Below, one piece after another: positions 49,001 to 60,109 of a DNA stretch of 64,000 nt (its first letter is position 1; each line of letters begins with the position of its first letter). The stretch spans positions 20,432,471 to 20,496,470 of the forward strand of contig OY987247.1 in the NCBI GenBank assembly GCA_963920765.1, given 5' to 3'. Under the pieces are notes generated by a model, which had not been told where the DNA came from, ran no database searches, and worked only from the letters and a program-made list of their open reading frames with translations. Made by a program: the position numbers and the translations under genes. The stretch is from Ulota crispa. Taxonomy: Eukaryota > Streptophyta > Bryopsida > Orthotrichales > Orthotrichaceae.

Positions 49001-50398
49001 ATTTAACAAAATTTGAGCAGGGCCAAGCCACACAAGAAGGAACAGATTCTTAGACAACCCTTGTACAGGAATCCTCAGATTCTAGAAGGGGAGTATACAC
49101 CGCTAGGATTCAAGAACTTGTGGAGGCTCCACCTTTAGACCAAGGCTGGGATCCAACAAATTGCCAACCTGTGGGACAAAGAAGGCAACAATTGGCTATT
49201 TGTGGAAGAGATCAAGCAACGACTACCTGCAAGGAGCACGGCCACAAGACAAGCAACAACCAAGAGACTTACGGTCATACAACACATTCCCTAGGACTCC
49301 AGGGAGAGAGCACCATGCTGGAAACAAGGCGACTAGACCTTCAGCAAAGAAGAAGACGTGTTTTATTTCATTGTCTACAAGAGCACAAAAGAAACACTAG
49401 CACGCAAGTACAGCAAGCAAGGTAACATGGGGGTGTTGGAGGAACAAACGCACTCATAGCCCCTACCAACAGGGACTTTGGAACCAAGCCGAGTGGTACT
49501 CTGGGATGCAAAAAACAAATCTTTTGCAAAGTGTAATCCAACCTCAATACCAGATGACAAGGATCAGGTGTGGGCTTACCCCAAAAACACCATCAAAGGT
49601 CTTGCGTGGGATCTAGCAGAGTGGTCCTAGGCAACCATGGGGAAATTCAAAGAGGCTGCTCTCTTCAAGTACCAAGCCAAGAGAAGATATGTGTATTGCC
49701 TCAAGGACGTTGGAGAGGAGTCCACCTGTGCCATCAAACTTGGAAGCCTAGGCTACAAAGGCAAACAAAGAGCGGCCCTTCACAAGTTTGTATGGCACGG
49801 TGCGAAACCAAGGAAAGAAGCTACTTTCAATTGGGTGGCGTTGAATGGAGGTCTTTTTACTAGCGACAGGCTACGACATGCAAACAGGCAATTCAATGTA
49901 GGATGCGGCCTCTGTGCTTGTCCACTAGAGACACCCAGACATCTTTTGTGGGAATGCCCCTTCACCAAAGAAGTTTGGAGTTGCTACAATCAAGCAGCAA
50001 GAGGAAGCATGGCACCTGTGCTCACGACCCTAGAATTGGCCCTCATGGGAGATTTTGAAGTAAGTAGCATGGGACCAGTCTCCAAGTATGTATACAAGTT
50101 TCAAGCTTGGGACATTCTCCGTGTTTGTTTGCTATGGCAAATTTGGTATGCTAGGTGTACACAGAAATTTTTGCAGGAACGATATAGTAGTGAGCAAGTA
50201 CTAGGAGCAGCTTGGGTTTCAACCTTACATGCAGGAAAAGCAATCTGACAGGCTATGCATGAAAACCTTACCAATACAAAGAAGCTAGCCAAGTTGGAGA
50301 GAGTCTTTGCTGGAGAATGGTCGCCTCGGTTTTGCTTCTCAAAAGCAGGCGTGTATAATTACTCGCCTTTTTTATTGTTCAAAAACTTTCACTTCTAG
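46082..50398 (+). pseudogene. LINE2 ORF2 (endonuclease-RT-zf-RVT), one frame, 21 stops
   Basis: One uninterrupted register of 1,439 codons from the ATG at 46082 to a TAG at 50396. Domains: ESWNIRGAG and IQEHW (endonuclease), ASDFNM, RIDRVYIS and SDHAPISLKLL. The RT segment at 47399-48403 has no stop for 334 codons and contains LIPKGEN, NYRPITLL, NQTSFVQGKCIVDN, FDFEKAYNKISW, SVRQGCPLAPFLF and YVDD at 48245-48256. The zf-RVT tail reads KPRKEATFNWVALNGG, CGLCACPLETPRHLLWECP and WDILRVCLLWQIWYAR. Internal stops: 13 TAG, 6 TGA, 2 TAA, no frameshift. Many sit where LINE3 or LINE1 keep Trp (LHLW, GDW, GKAIW). Confidence 0.85.
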
Positions 50399-50440
50399 TA
50401 TACCACCTTTGGTGGGTCCACACGCCAAGAAGGAATTTTA

Positions 50441-52564
50441 GGGAGGGGATAGTGGGGTTTATTTGAAAGGCGTCTAAAAATGGATTGGAATGGCTTGAAA
50501 CTTCCACAATATCTTTTAATAATGATAGGTGACATATGTGATTATTTGGGAACAAATTGAAACATGGGTCTTAGTGACCAGCTGTGAGGTTAAATATTTA
50601 AATGATTGTCAAAGGAAGGGTTAGTGGGTGTTTCATTTGATACACATATGAAAAAATGTTGGAATGGCTTGAAACTTTCACAACATCTTTCAACAATGAA
50701 AGGTGACATGTGGGATTATTTTGGGGTTAAATTGAAACATAGGTCTTGGTGACCCCTTGTGAGGTCAAAATTTGAAATATTTGCAAAAGGAAGGGATAGT
50801 GGGAGTTTTATTTAAAACACTTATGAAAAGGTGTTGGATTGGATTGAAACTTTCACAACATCTCTCAATAATGATAGGTTAAATGTAACATTATTTTGGG
50901 AATATATTGAAATATGGGTCTTGGTGACCCCTTGTGAGGTCACAATTTTAAATACTTGCCAAAGGAAGGGAGAGTGGGGGGTTTATTTAAAACACAAATG
51001 AGAAAATGTTGGATTGGCTTGAAACTATCACAACATTTTTGAAAAATGATAGGTGTCATGTGCAATTATTTTGGGAGTAAACTAAAACATGGGTCTTGGT
51101 GACCCCTTGTGAGGTCAAAATTTTAAATTATTGCCAAAGGAAGAGATAGTGGGGGTTTTATTTTAATCACATATGAGAACGGGTTAAATTGTCTTAGAAC
51201 TTTCACACTATCTTTCAATAATGAAGAGTGACATGTGGAATTATTTTTGGGTAAAATTGAAACGCGGGTCTTGGTGACCCCTTGTGAGGGCCAATTTTTA
51301 AATATATGCCAAAGGAAGGGATAGTGGGTGTTTATTTTAAAACACATATGAGAATGTGTTGGAATGGCTTGAAACTTTTACCACATCTTTCAATAATGAT
51401 AGGTGACATGTGTGAATAATTTGGGAATAAATTGAATCATGGGTCTTGGTGACCCCTTCTAAGGTCAAAATGTTAAATTATCGCCAAAGGAAGGGTTAGT
51501 AGGTGTTTTATTTAATACACATATCAAAAAGTGTTGGATTGGCTTCAATCTTTCACAACATTTCTCAATAATGATGAGTGACATGTGGGATTATTTTGGG
51601 GTTAAGTTGAAACATGGGTCTTGGTGACCCCTTATGAGGTCCATATTTTATATAATTGCCAAAGGAAGGGATAGTGGGAGTATTATTTAAAACACATATC
51701 AAAAAGTGTTGGAATGGCTTGGAACTTTCACAGCATCTCTTATTAATGATAGGTGACATGTGGAATTTTTTTGAAGAATAAACTAAAACATGGGTCTTGG
51801 TGACCCCTTGTGATGTCAAATTTTTAGACAATTGCCAAAGGAAGGGTTAGTATGTAATTCATTTAATATACATATGAGAAAGTCTTGGAATGGTTTGAAA
51901 ATTTTACAACATCTTTCAATAATGATAGGTGACATGTGGGATTATTTTGGGAATAATTTGAAACATGGGTCTTGGTGACGTCTTATGAGGTCAAAATTTT
52001 AAATACTTGCAAATGGAAGGGAGAGTGGGGGTTTTATTTTATACACATATGAGAAAGTGTTGGAATGGCTCAAAACTTTTACAACATCTTTCAATAATGA
52101 TAGGTGACATGTGGGATTATTTTGGGGTTAAATTGAAACATGGGTCTTGGTAACCTCTTGTGAGGTCACAATTTTTAAATTATTGCCAAAGGAAGGGTTA
52201 GTGGGTGTTTTATTTAATGCACATATTAGAAAGTGTTGGAGTGGCTCTTAATTTTCATATCATCTCTCACTAATGATAGGTGACATGTGGAATTCATTTG
52301 GGATGAAATTGAAATAAAGGTCTTGGAAACCTCTTGTGAGGTCAAAATTTTAATTATTTGCAAAGGAAAGGGATAGTGGGGGTTTTTATTTAATACACAT
52401 ATGGAAAACTATCAGAATGGATTAAGTCTTTTACAACATGTTTCAATAATGATGGGTGACATGTGGGAATAATTGGGGGTTAAATTGAAACATGGGTCTT
52501 GGTGACCACTTGTGAGGTCACAATTTTAAATTATTGCCAAAGGAAGGGATAGTGGGTATTTTTT
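50441..52564 (+). repeat. 175-bp satellite, segment 3 (longest)
   Basis: About twelve monomers. The CTTGGT landmark falls at 50745, 50920, 51095, 51270, 51445, 51620, 51796, 51971, 52146, 52322 and 52498, which gives a unit of 175-176 bp with very few indels. Monomers differ mainly by substitutions. Confidence 0.95.
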
Positions 52565-52825
52565 GCGCTCCTTTGTTGCGGCACATAGACGCAACTTTTA
52601 GGGTTTAGAGCTCCAAAAGCAATTGAGTGTTGAAGGAATTTCAAGCACTATTGCAGACCTAGGATCACTCCAGCAAGTCAAAAAGAAGGTGTAGCAGTTG
52701 ACGACCACAACGACCACACCAGAGTAGGACTTGTCCGTAATTAGGGTTCTGTAGTAGACGGTTTGGTAGAGGTATTTATTGCGAGGTACGCCGCACCTAG
52801 CAGTAGGAGGCACTATTGAGGCCCA

Positions 52826-54900
52826 ATGGCACAACAAATGCTAGAAACAAAACAGATGCTGCTATCATTTTGCACAAAGGAGCAAGCAAAGCACCTCTTG
52901 CAGGAAATTGAAGATGCAAGAATGGAGGAGCAACTCCAATTGCCATGGGAGGTGCAGATGGAGAGCTCAAGACTGCCATCATCATAGAAAGCAAGGTGGG
53001 GAGACTTGCTGCAGAAGGCAGTGTCAAAGTGCTCGGATTAGATAGAAGTAAGGAAATACTAATTGGTGAAACTGTACATCGACCAGAGCTGGAAGCCTCT
53101 CCTCCAAATTTTGGTGAATCAACTTGAAGAGCTCGGGGAAGCAAGACACAAGAGGTATTGCTGCCTAGTACTTGGCCAGCTCCAAGGCACACCACCAAGT
53201 TACTCTTACCTCATCAAATTTCTTCAAATACACATAGGAGATCCCATGTCATTGCAGATGATGTCTAAGGGACATTTTAGACTAGAATTCTCGCATGAAC
53301 AAGGGGCGCAGAGATGCGTTGCCTCAAACAATCTTAGCTGGGGTGGGAAAACAGTGAGGTTCAAGTGCTGGGATGACAATTTCATTGAGATACTAGCTGC
53401 CCCTCCACAACCCAAAGCAATCCCATCCATACGGGTGCAATTTCCTCAGCTAGATCCCATGCTAGAATCCAAAGCTTGGCTGCAAAGGCTAGGTGGACTA
53501 ATTGGCAGGGTGGTCTCGATGGAAGACATCTAGTCGGCAAACAAGAGGCCACTAGGGTCAATAGTCAATGTTGTTGCCCACAATATCGCAAAGTTACCAG
53601 GGGTATTAAGGATCCAGGTCCTGAGGGACAAATCCAAGGTACCAAAAATTATACAAATAAAGAGTCTTATATGCAAGATTGCCAAACCAATGTTGTAGAT
53701 GTAGACAATTTGGCCACAAGACGAGATATTGTGCGTTAGGCAAGCATGGCACTCCACACAAGGTCAGACAAGATGGAGAAATCGACAAGCTATCCCAACT
53801 CGAGACCATGCAAGATCCTGACAAGGAAGACTTCATGCTAGTCAAGAGAAACATGGCAAAGAGGAGGAGAGGGCTAGTATGGAAGGAAGTGGACCGGCCA
53901 CCACCGACAATAGTCACGGCACCAGCCAAGGCCACAGCAAGCATAGAGATTGACAATAATCATTTCTCACCACTAAAGGCCAAGGGAGAGGACAAGATTG
54001 AGGCAGGAGAAGGCTCGGAGATACGTGAGATACTACCGGCCTCACCCGAAGCAGAGTTTCTGAGATTGCTACCAGAAGCCACCCCCCAACATCGCAGATT
54101 CCAAAGAATCAAGAGATCCAGCACACAATAGGGAAGCTCTAGAGAAGGGAACGCCGTAGCAAATGGCCCAATTGAAGGCAAGTTTTGGTAGGCTAATAAG
54201 CAAGATAGATCTAGCACGCGACCCTTCCAAGACCTTTGGGCGTCCATCTCTGAAAAAGAAATTTTGGAGATATTCTCGGTGAAGAATGACTATGGCTCAA
54301 CAATAGATGAGAGGTACCTTACCATATGGCCGTTAATCCACATGAAGAACAATAAAGGAAAGACATTCCTCCTCAAAAAGAGCGAGGACCTAGGGCTCAT
54401 TAACCGACAACCATATCCTTTGCCACACAAGAGCGCAGGATTGCAAAGCTAAATGGGAGAATTCTCACTAGTATGAGAGATAGCATACAAGAAAGACTCA
54501 AGATACCACCTTGCCTTCAATATTGGGACTCAATTTCTTGGATGGCCAGGGTGGGATGGCAACGAGGTATTGAAGGAACTAACAATCATAGCATCAATTC
54601 TTGTAGTACTAAATACCAAAGCAAAATCCAAATCATCCATGACGTGAATAGAGGAAGGCAACATCCAAAAGCCAGCAAGAGGAAGAGGCCAAGACATGGC
54701 CAACAAGTTGTTTAAAGAATGGACAAGACTACGAGAGCTAATACTCAAATTAGAGGATTGGGAGCCTGGCAGGAACGCATCTCCATAACAACTTCCTAAA
54801 AGAACCAAGATCCCCCTAGCAGCTGCACCCTTGACACCTATGACGGCAATGTCAATGGCTGCCAAGGTGGCCGCTGACCCCTTCAAAGCCCGGCGGGGTC
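52826..54900 (+). pseudogene. LINE3 ORF1 (gag-like, CCHC knuckle)
   Basis: ATG at 52826. The frame to about 53640 reads DQSWKPLLQILVNQLEELG, GHFRLEFSHEQGAQRC, VQFPQLDPMLESKAWL and VNVVAHNIAKLPGVLRI, with stops at about 52987 (TAG), 53038 (TAG), 53050 (TAA) and 53531 (TAG). A frameshift near 53650 leads into the zinc knuckle at 53691-53735 (CCRCRQFGHKTRYC), and that frame stays open to 54131. The C-terminal conserved TIWPLIHMKNNKGKTFLL lies at 54325-54380. A second shift near 54450 precedes SMRDSIQERLKIPP. Confidence 0.7.
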
Positions 54901-54909
54901 CCATGCGTT

Positions 54910-57900
54910 GTGATGGAAGAAGGACTGATTGTGGCCTCGATGAACATACAAGGCGCGGGTACCAAAGCCAGAGGGGCACAAAAGCAAGTGCACATCCGGC
55001 GCTTTTTTGAGAGGATGACCCTCCCCTCTTCAGATCATCTTGCTCCAAAAGCACTGGATGCAAGAGGAGTGATGCGTACACCAAAGTTGGAGTTTTTCAT
55101 TTGCAAGAGGTGTCAAGCTATGGAATCTTGCGCTGCTTAGTAACAACAGCGGCAGATGGAAGGCTGAAACGACAATCCTGGTGGCTTTGGAGCTCTCTAG
55201 CCGCATTTGTGCATAAGCAATCTTGGTGCCAGGGAGAGCTCAATTCATTAGCTTAGAACAAAAAATAACACTATTGTTTCTATCATCAATATCTACGCAC
55301 ATTGCTCTACCAAGGAAAGGAGAATCCTTTGGGATGAGATACTAGATGCAGACATACTAGGGGATAAATATATCCTAGCTAGCAATTTCAACATGACAAA
55401 GGAACTATTTGACAGGCTGAGACAAGCTCGGGTCAATAGTAGATTGGCTCATACTGAGAGGTTGTCTTGGTCTGACTATTGGATCATTACAGAGCGACAG
55501 ACATCATATTGCTAGACAGCATCTGCTCCGCATCCCAGAAACGCTTTACCTAGGACAATGGCCAAGAAGGGGAGCAGCAAAGATCAACAAGGATAGATCA
55601 AATGCACCTTTCTAAATGACTAGAAGAGCAAGGGGGAGTTTTCAATATGCACCCACATACCAAGGTCTCGGACCATGCCCCCATTTCCTTATAGCTGCTA
55701 CCACTTAGGCAAAAAGAGACGCGTTGTAGGTGCATGGAGGCGTTGGTATGGAAGTGCAAAAAGAACAAGGATTGCTTGTTAAATGCCTAGAACTACCACA
55801 CACAAGAGGAAGGAATTTCTTGGTCAGAAAGGATCAATATGGCACAATAACAAGTAGTAATAGAGGCCAAGATTCTAGGAAAAGATAGAAGGAAGGCAAG
55901 GTATCAAAAAGAAAGAGACGCGCTGCGGCGCGTAAAAGAGGCGGAGACTTACCTTAACAAGCACCCATGGAACCTAGGTGCAACCGCCTCTTGGAACGCT
56001 GCAAAAACATACCTTCACAAGGTGACACTAGCTATACTTGAGGGAAACTACCATGACAGAGCGGCCAAGTGGTCAAAAAAAGGAAACAGATGCACTAAGG
56101 TCTTTTTCAACTCTGTACGAGATAAGAGAGGGAGATCTTACATCCCATAGCTCAAGGTCAATGGAGTGCTCCACACCATGCAGCAAGAGAAACTCTTGGT
56201 AGTTACAGAGTTTAACAAATCTCTCTATACAAAGGAACAAATCACTGAGGACAGGATGGAAGCCCAAAGGGAAGTGCTAGATAGCGTTCCAGTGGTCCTT
56301 ACAACTCTACACAATGAAGTACTCATATGGCCAGTTTCAACCATGGAACTGAAGGAGGCCATGAAGGCTCTTGCAATGGGCAAGGCGGCAGGAGACCACG
56401 GTGTACCTACCAATGTATACGCAGGGACCATAGAGGAGATGGACGGGGACATATTACAGGCTGTATTTGAGGTTCTAGAGTTTGGAGAGCTTAGATGATT
56501 CCTTAGCAAAAGGCTGATTACACCTATCCACAAATGTGGAGATACTAGCTCAATTTCTAACTCTTGGCCAATTACACTGCTTGGATAATTTTACAAGCTA
56601 GTGGCCAAGATCCTCGCTAGAAGACTGCAAAGCCTTCTACCAGAGATCATAAGGCCCAATCAGATGGAATTTGTGCAAGGAAGATGTATTGTGGACAACA
56701 TCTTCTTTGCACAAGAATCATTACACTACGCAGAACATGCAGGACAAGATTTAGTTCTATTGTTGTTGGATTTTGAGAAGGCCTACGATAGGATCAATTG
56801 GAGTTTCATGGAGGCAACCTTGGAAAAGTTAGGGTTCTACCCAATTTTCATCAGGAGCGTCAAGGTGCTCTACAATGATGCAACATCAGTTGTTTTGGTA
56901 AATGATGAGTAAGGAGAGATGTTTGAGATCACTTGTTCAGTGAGACAAAGCTGCCCCTTAGAGCCCTTCTTCTTCATATTCATTCTTGACGCACTAGACT
57001 GCATGCTTGGTGACTCCAAACATCAAATTGAGGGCTTCAAGCTACCAGGAGGCAGTATGCTGAGAGTTGCATTGTATGCAAACAATATTGCGATATATCT
57101 CCAAGGCTACACTAGCAATCTGGATAGAGCTTACATTGTTTTGGAGAGGTTCTGCGCAGCATTCGGTTCTAGGATCAATTGGAACAAATCTAATGCAATA
57201 TGGGCTTCAACAAGATTGAGGCCATTTGATTAGGGTGAACAAATTGGACTCAAGTGGGCGCTCAATGGTCAGGGAGTAAGATACCTTGGGCTGCTTGCAA
57301 GCTTTAGGCTCAACAAAGGAGCTAATACCAAACCACTCATGGCATTACTTAGGAGAAAGCTGCGTGCATGGGCAACCAAGAAGCTCTCGTTAGCTGGCCG
57401 GATACAAATCTATAACCAAATATTGCTGGCTTCATGTTGGTATATTGCTATATGCTATAGCTTGAACAAGGCAACATGTGACAAAATACATACACTTCTA
57501 TACACTTACGTTTGGTCTAGAAGGGAAGAGGAAAGGGCATATGCAAAAGTTATGTGGTACGCAGCAATATTCTTGATCTAGCAAGGGGGAATCAAGTTAC
57601 TGGATCTGTACAATCAAGCCCAAGTGCTAATTACCAAACTTGTGATTTGAGGCTTGACACCGGGGGAGGAGCCATGGAAAATCCTCATGAAGGACAGAAT
57701 TTCCCACTATAGGTTGCTAGGGGACTCCCATTGGCATTGTACGCCTAACTAGCTCTTCTTGGGAAAGGGGGTCATGAAGGAAAAAGAGTTCTCTCCCATG
57801 ATACAAGCGTGTTTCAAAGCTTTTAGCAACATGAAAGAGAACTTGATCAGATTGGAGCCGAGCAGCAAAGACCAGATCCTTTGACAACCAATTTATGGGA

Positions 57901-59228
57901 ACCCCCAAATCTTGGAGGCAGACAACACATTGGTGGGTTTTGGAAACCATCTACGACTGCACTTATGGGCAAAAGTGAGGCTATAGAGGGTCACTAATTT
58001 GTGGAACCTAGAAGGAGACAATTGGCTCTCCGCTCAAGAAATCAAGCTAAAGCTATTGGGATGCTCTGCGGCCGCTAGACTAGTTCTGGAAAAGCACCAA
58101 AAGTCCATACATCATATCTTGTGGGACCCCCAAGAAAGGAAGGCAGGCTGGAAGGCCGGAGATTGGGCTTTTAGCGAAACAGAGAATGCATTCTACTTGA
58201 TAGTATATAAAAGTCAAACAAAAATCCTATTTAGGAAATTTAGTCAAAGTGGCAATTTGGGATTCATACAAGAACACAAAAGATCTTGACCCCTTCCCAA
58301 GGATCAATTGCAACCGACTCAAACGGTGCTCTAGGAGGCGAGGCACCAATCCTTCTCCAAGTGTAATCCCACTGCACAACCTGAAAGCAGCGATCGAGCA
58401 TGGGGATACCCAGGCAATGTAGTATCCAAATTTAAGTGGAACTCCGCCGAATGGCTTTGGTCAGAGACAGATCAACTCAAGAAAGCACCATTCTTCAAAT
58501 ACAAGGCAAGAAGATGATACTTGTATCCACTCAAGAAAGTGGAAGAAAAATCAACGTGTGTGCATGAGCTAGAAAGGATGGGGTACTTGGCAACGAGCAG
58601 ACAGACATTCTTCAAGTTTTTGAGGCACAAGGCAAAGCCCCAAAAAGAGGTGGCATTTATTTGGGTAGTGCTGAATAAAGGTTTGGTCACAAGTGATAAG
58701 CTCCGATATGCAGGTGATAGATTTGAAATCGGATGTAGCCTCTGTGCGTGCACAATGGAGACCATGGAATACTTGTTGTGATAGTGCCCATTTGCACAAT
58801 AGGTCTGGAGACGATTCAATCTCACAGCCCAAGGCAGCAGGGCACCAAAAATCACTAGCTTAGACTTGGCACTGATGGGCAATTTTGAAGTATGCTGTAC
58901 AAGCTCAGTGACAAAATACATATACAGACATTAGCCTTGGGACATATTGAGAGTGTGTATATTGTGGCAAATTTGGTTGGCCCAATGCACCATACGCTTT
59001 TTGCAGCAGCAATCCCGTGGAGAATAGGTGTTAGGCGCTGCTTGGCTCAAGACCCTACATGCCGGCAAAGCTATCTGGTAGGCATTTCAAGAAAACTATA
59101 GCAATCCTGAAAGCTTAGCAGAGTTAGAGGCTACATATGCTAGGGAATGGTTGCCCCGGTTTTGCATCCGTGGAGAAGGGGTATACAATTATGCCCCTCC
59201 AATTTTGTTCAAATATTTCCATTATTAA
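54910..59228 (+). pseudogene. LINE3 ORF2 (endonuclease-RT-zf-RVT), RT active site lost
   Basis: ATG at 54910 with VASMNIQGAG and a shared GAQKQVHIRR. Frameshifts scramble the endonuclease between about 55040 and 55850. From about 56166 to the TAA at 59226 there is one register of some 1,020 codons with 18 internal stops (10 TAG, 6 TGA, 2 TAA) and no shift. It contains NQMEFVQGRCIVDNIFFAQ, LLLLDFEKAYDRINW, SVRQSCPLEPFFF, LAGRIQIYNQILLAS, LHLWAKV, CSLCACTMETMEYLL and WDILRVCILWQIW. The RT catalytic YVDD reads YANN at 57075-57086, both aspartates having become asparagine by G-to-A changes, so polymerisation would be abolished. Confidence 0.8.
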
Positions 59229-59288
59229 AGAAACCACCTCTGGTGGGTCCAAGGGACACATCCCCACAAGCCTAGAAGGCATTCAAGC

Positions 59289-59875
59289 GAAGGGATAGTG
59301 GGGGTTTTATTTAAAACACATATGAAAAAGTGTTGGAATGGCTTGGAACTTTCACAATATCTCTCAATAATGATGAGTGACGTGTGCAATTAATTTGGGA
59401 ACAAATTCAAACATGGGTCTTGGTGACCCCTTGTGAGGTCCAATTTTTAAATACTTGCCAAAGGAAGGGATAGTGGGGGTTTTATTTAAAACACTTATGA
59501 GAAAGTGTTGGAATGGCTTGAAACTTTCACAACATCTTTCAATAATGATGAGTGACATGTGCAATTAATTTGGGAATAAATTCAAACATGGATATTAGTG
59601 ACCCTTGTGAAGTAATAGTTTTATATACTTGCAAAAGGAAGGGATTATGGGGGTTTATTTAAAACACATATGAAAAAATGTTGGAATGGCTTGAAACTTT
59701 TAGAACATCTTTCAATAATGATAGGTGATATGTTGAATTATTTTGGATTTAGATTGTAACATGGGTCTTGGTGACCCCTTATGAAGTCAAAATTTTAAAT
59801 AATTGCCAAAAGAAGGAATAGTTGGGGTTTTATGTAAAACACATATCAAAAAGTGTTGGAATGGCTTCAAATTTG
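59289..59875 (+). repeat. 175-bp satellite, segment 4
   Basis: About 3.4 monomers after LINE3. The array stops abruptly inside a monomer, after GGAATGGCTTCAAATTTG near 59872. The following DNA is unrelated. Confidence 0.9.
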
Positions 59876-60109
59876 AGAGCATAGGGGTATAAATGAGATG
59901 TAAGTTTAAGTACTGATTCACACATTATATAGCTACATGGACAAATTAAGTGGGTATCAAATTTCCATTGCATATGTCTAGTACTTAAAATATCTATAAC
60001 TTCTCTTGGTATTGAATATTACTACTTCACAATGTACATTGCATAACCTCCACCTACTTTTTTGTATTGTGCATTTGTGCCTTATAGGCTATTACACCAA
60101 CAGTATAAG

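Larger units (their letters stand above)
43750..50440 (+). mobile_element. LINE2: full-length L1-type LINE in satellite
   Basis: A 6.69-kb element, structurally the best preserved here. Its left flank ends GGAGGGGATACCGGGGG and its right flank starts GGAGGGGATAGTGGGG. Both carry the uncommon GAGGGG in place of GAAGGG, as expected for a target-site duplication. The 3' end (GGTGGGTCC...AAGGAATTTTA) has no poly(A). ORF1 and ORF2 are each almost entirely in one frame, yet full of stops. Confidence 0.9.
52565..59288 (+). mobile_element. LINE3: full-length L1-type LINE in satellite
   Basis: A 6.72-kb element between AAGGAAGGGATAGTGGG on the left and CGAAGGGATAGTGGGGG on the right. Its 5' region (GCTCCTTTGTTGCGGCACA) is related to LINE2 (GCTCCTTTGATAGAGATG). 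The 3' end contains CCACCTCTGGTGGGTCC and no poly(A). The endonuclease half is frameshifted, and the RT half is a single frame with many stops. Confidence 0.9.

Noticed and set aside
44014..59228. Genetic code change or suppressor reading of TAG/TGA
   Set aside because: All three stops are used, the RT segment of LINE2 is stop-free, and several stops replace Trp as expected from mutation. A single reassigned amino acid would not fit.
35735..59875. The satellite monomers as tandem 5' UTR promoter units of the LINEs (as in mouse L1)
   Set aside because: Monomers continue in phase on the 3' side of each LINE with a short duplicated junction, which indicates insertion into an array. Genome-wide data would be needed to exclude it fully.
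35735..59875. Recent triplication of one LINE-plus-satellite block
   Set aside because: The LINE proteins are strongly diverged from each other while lengths and domains are conserved, so they look like separate insertions. The junction duplications also differ.
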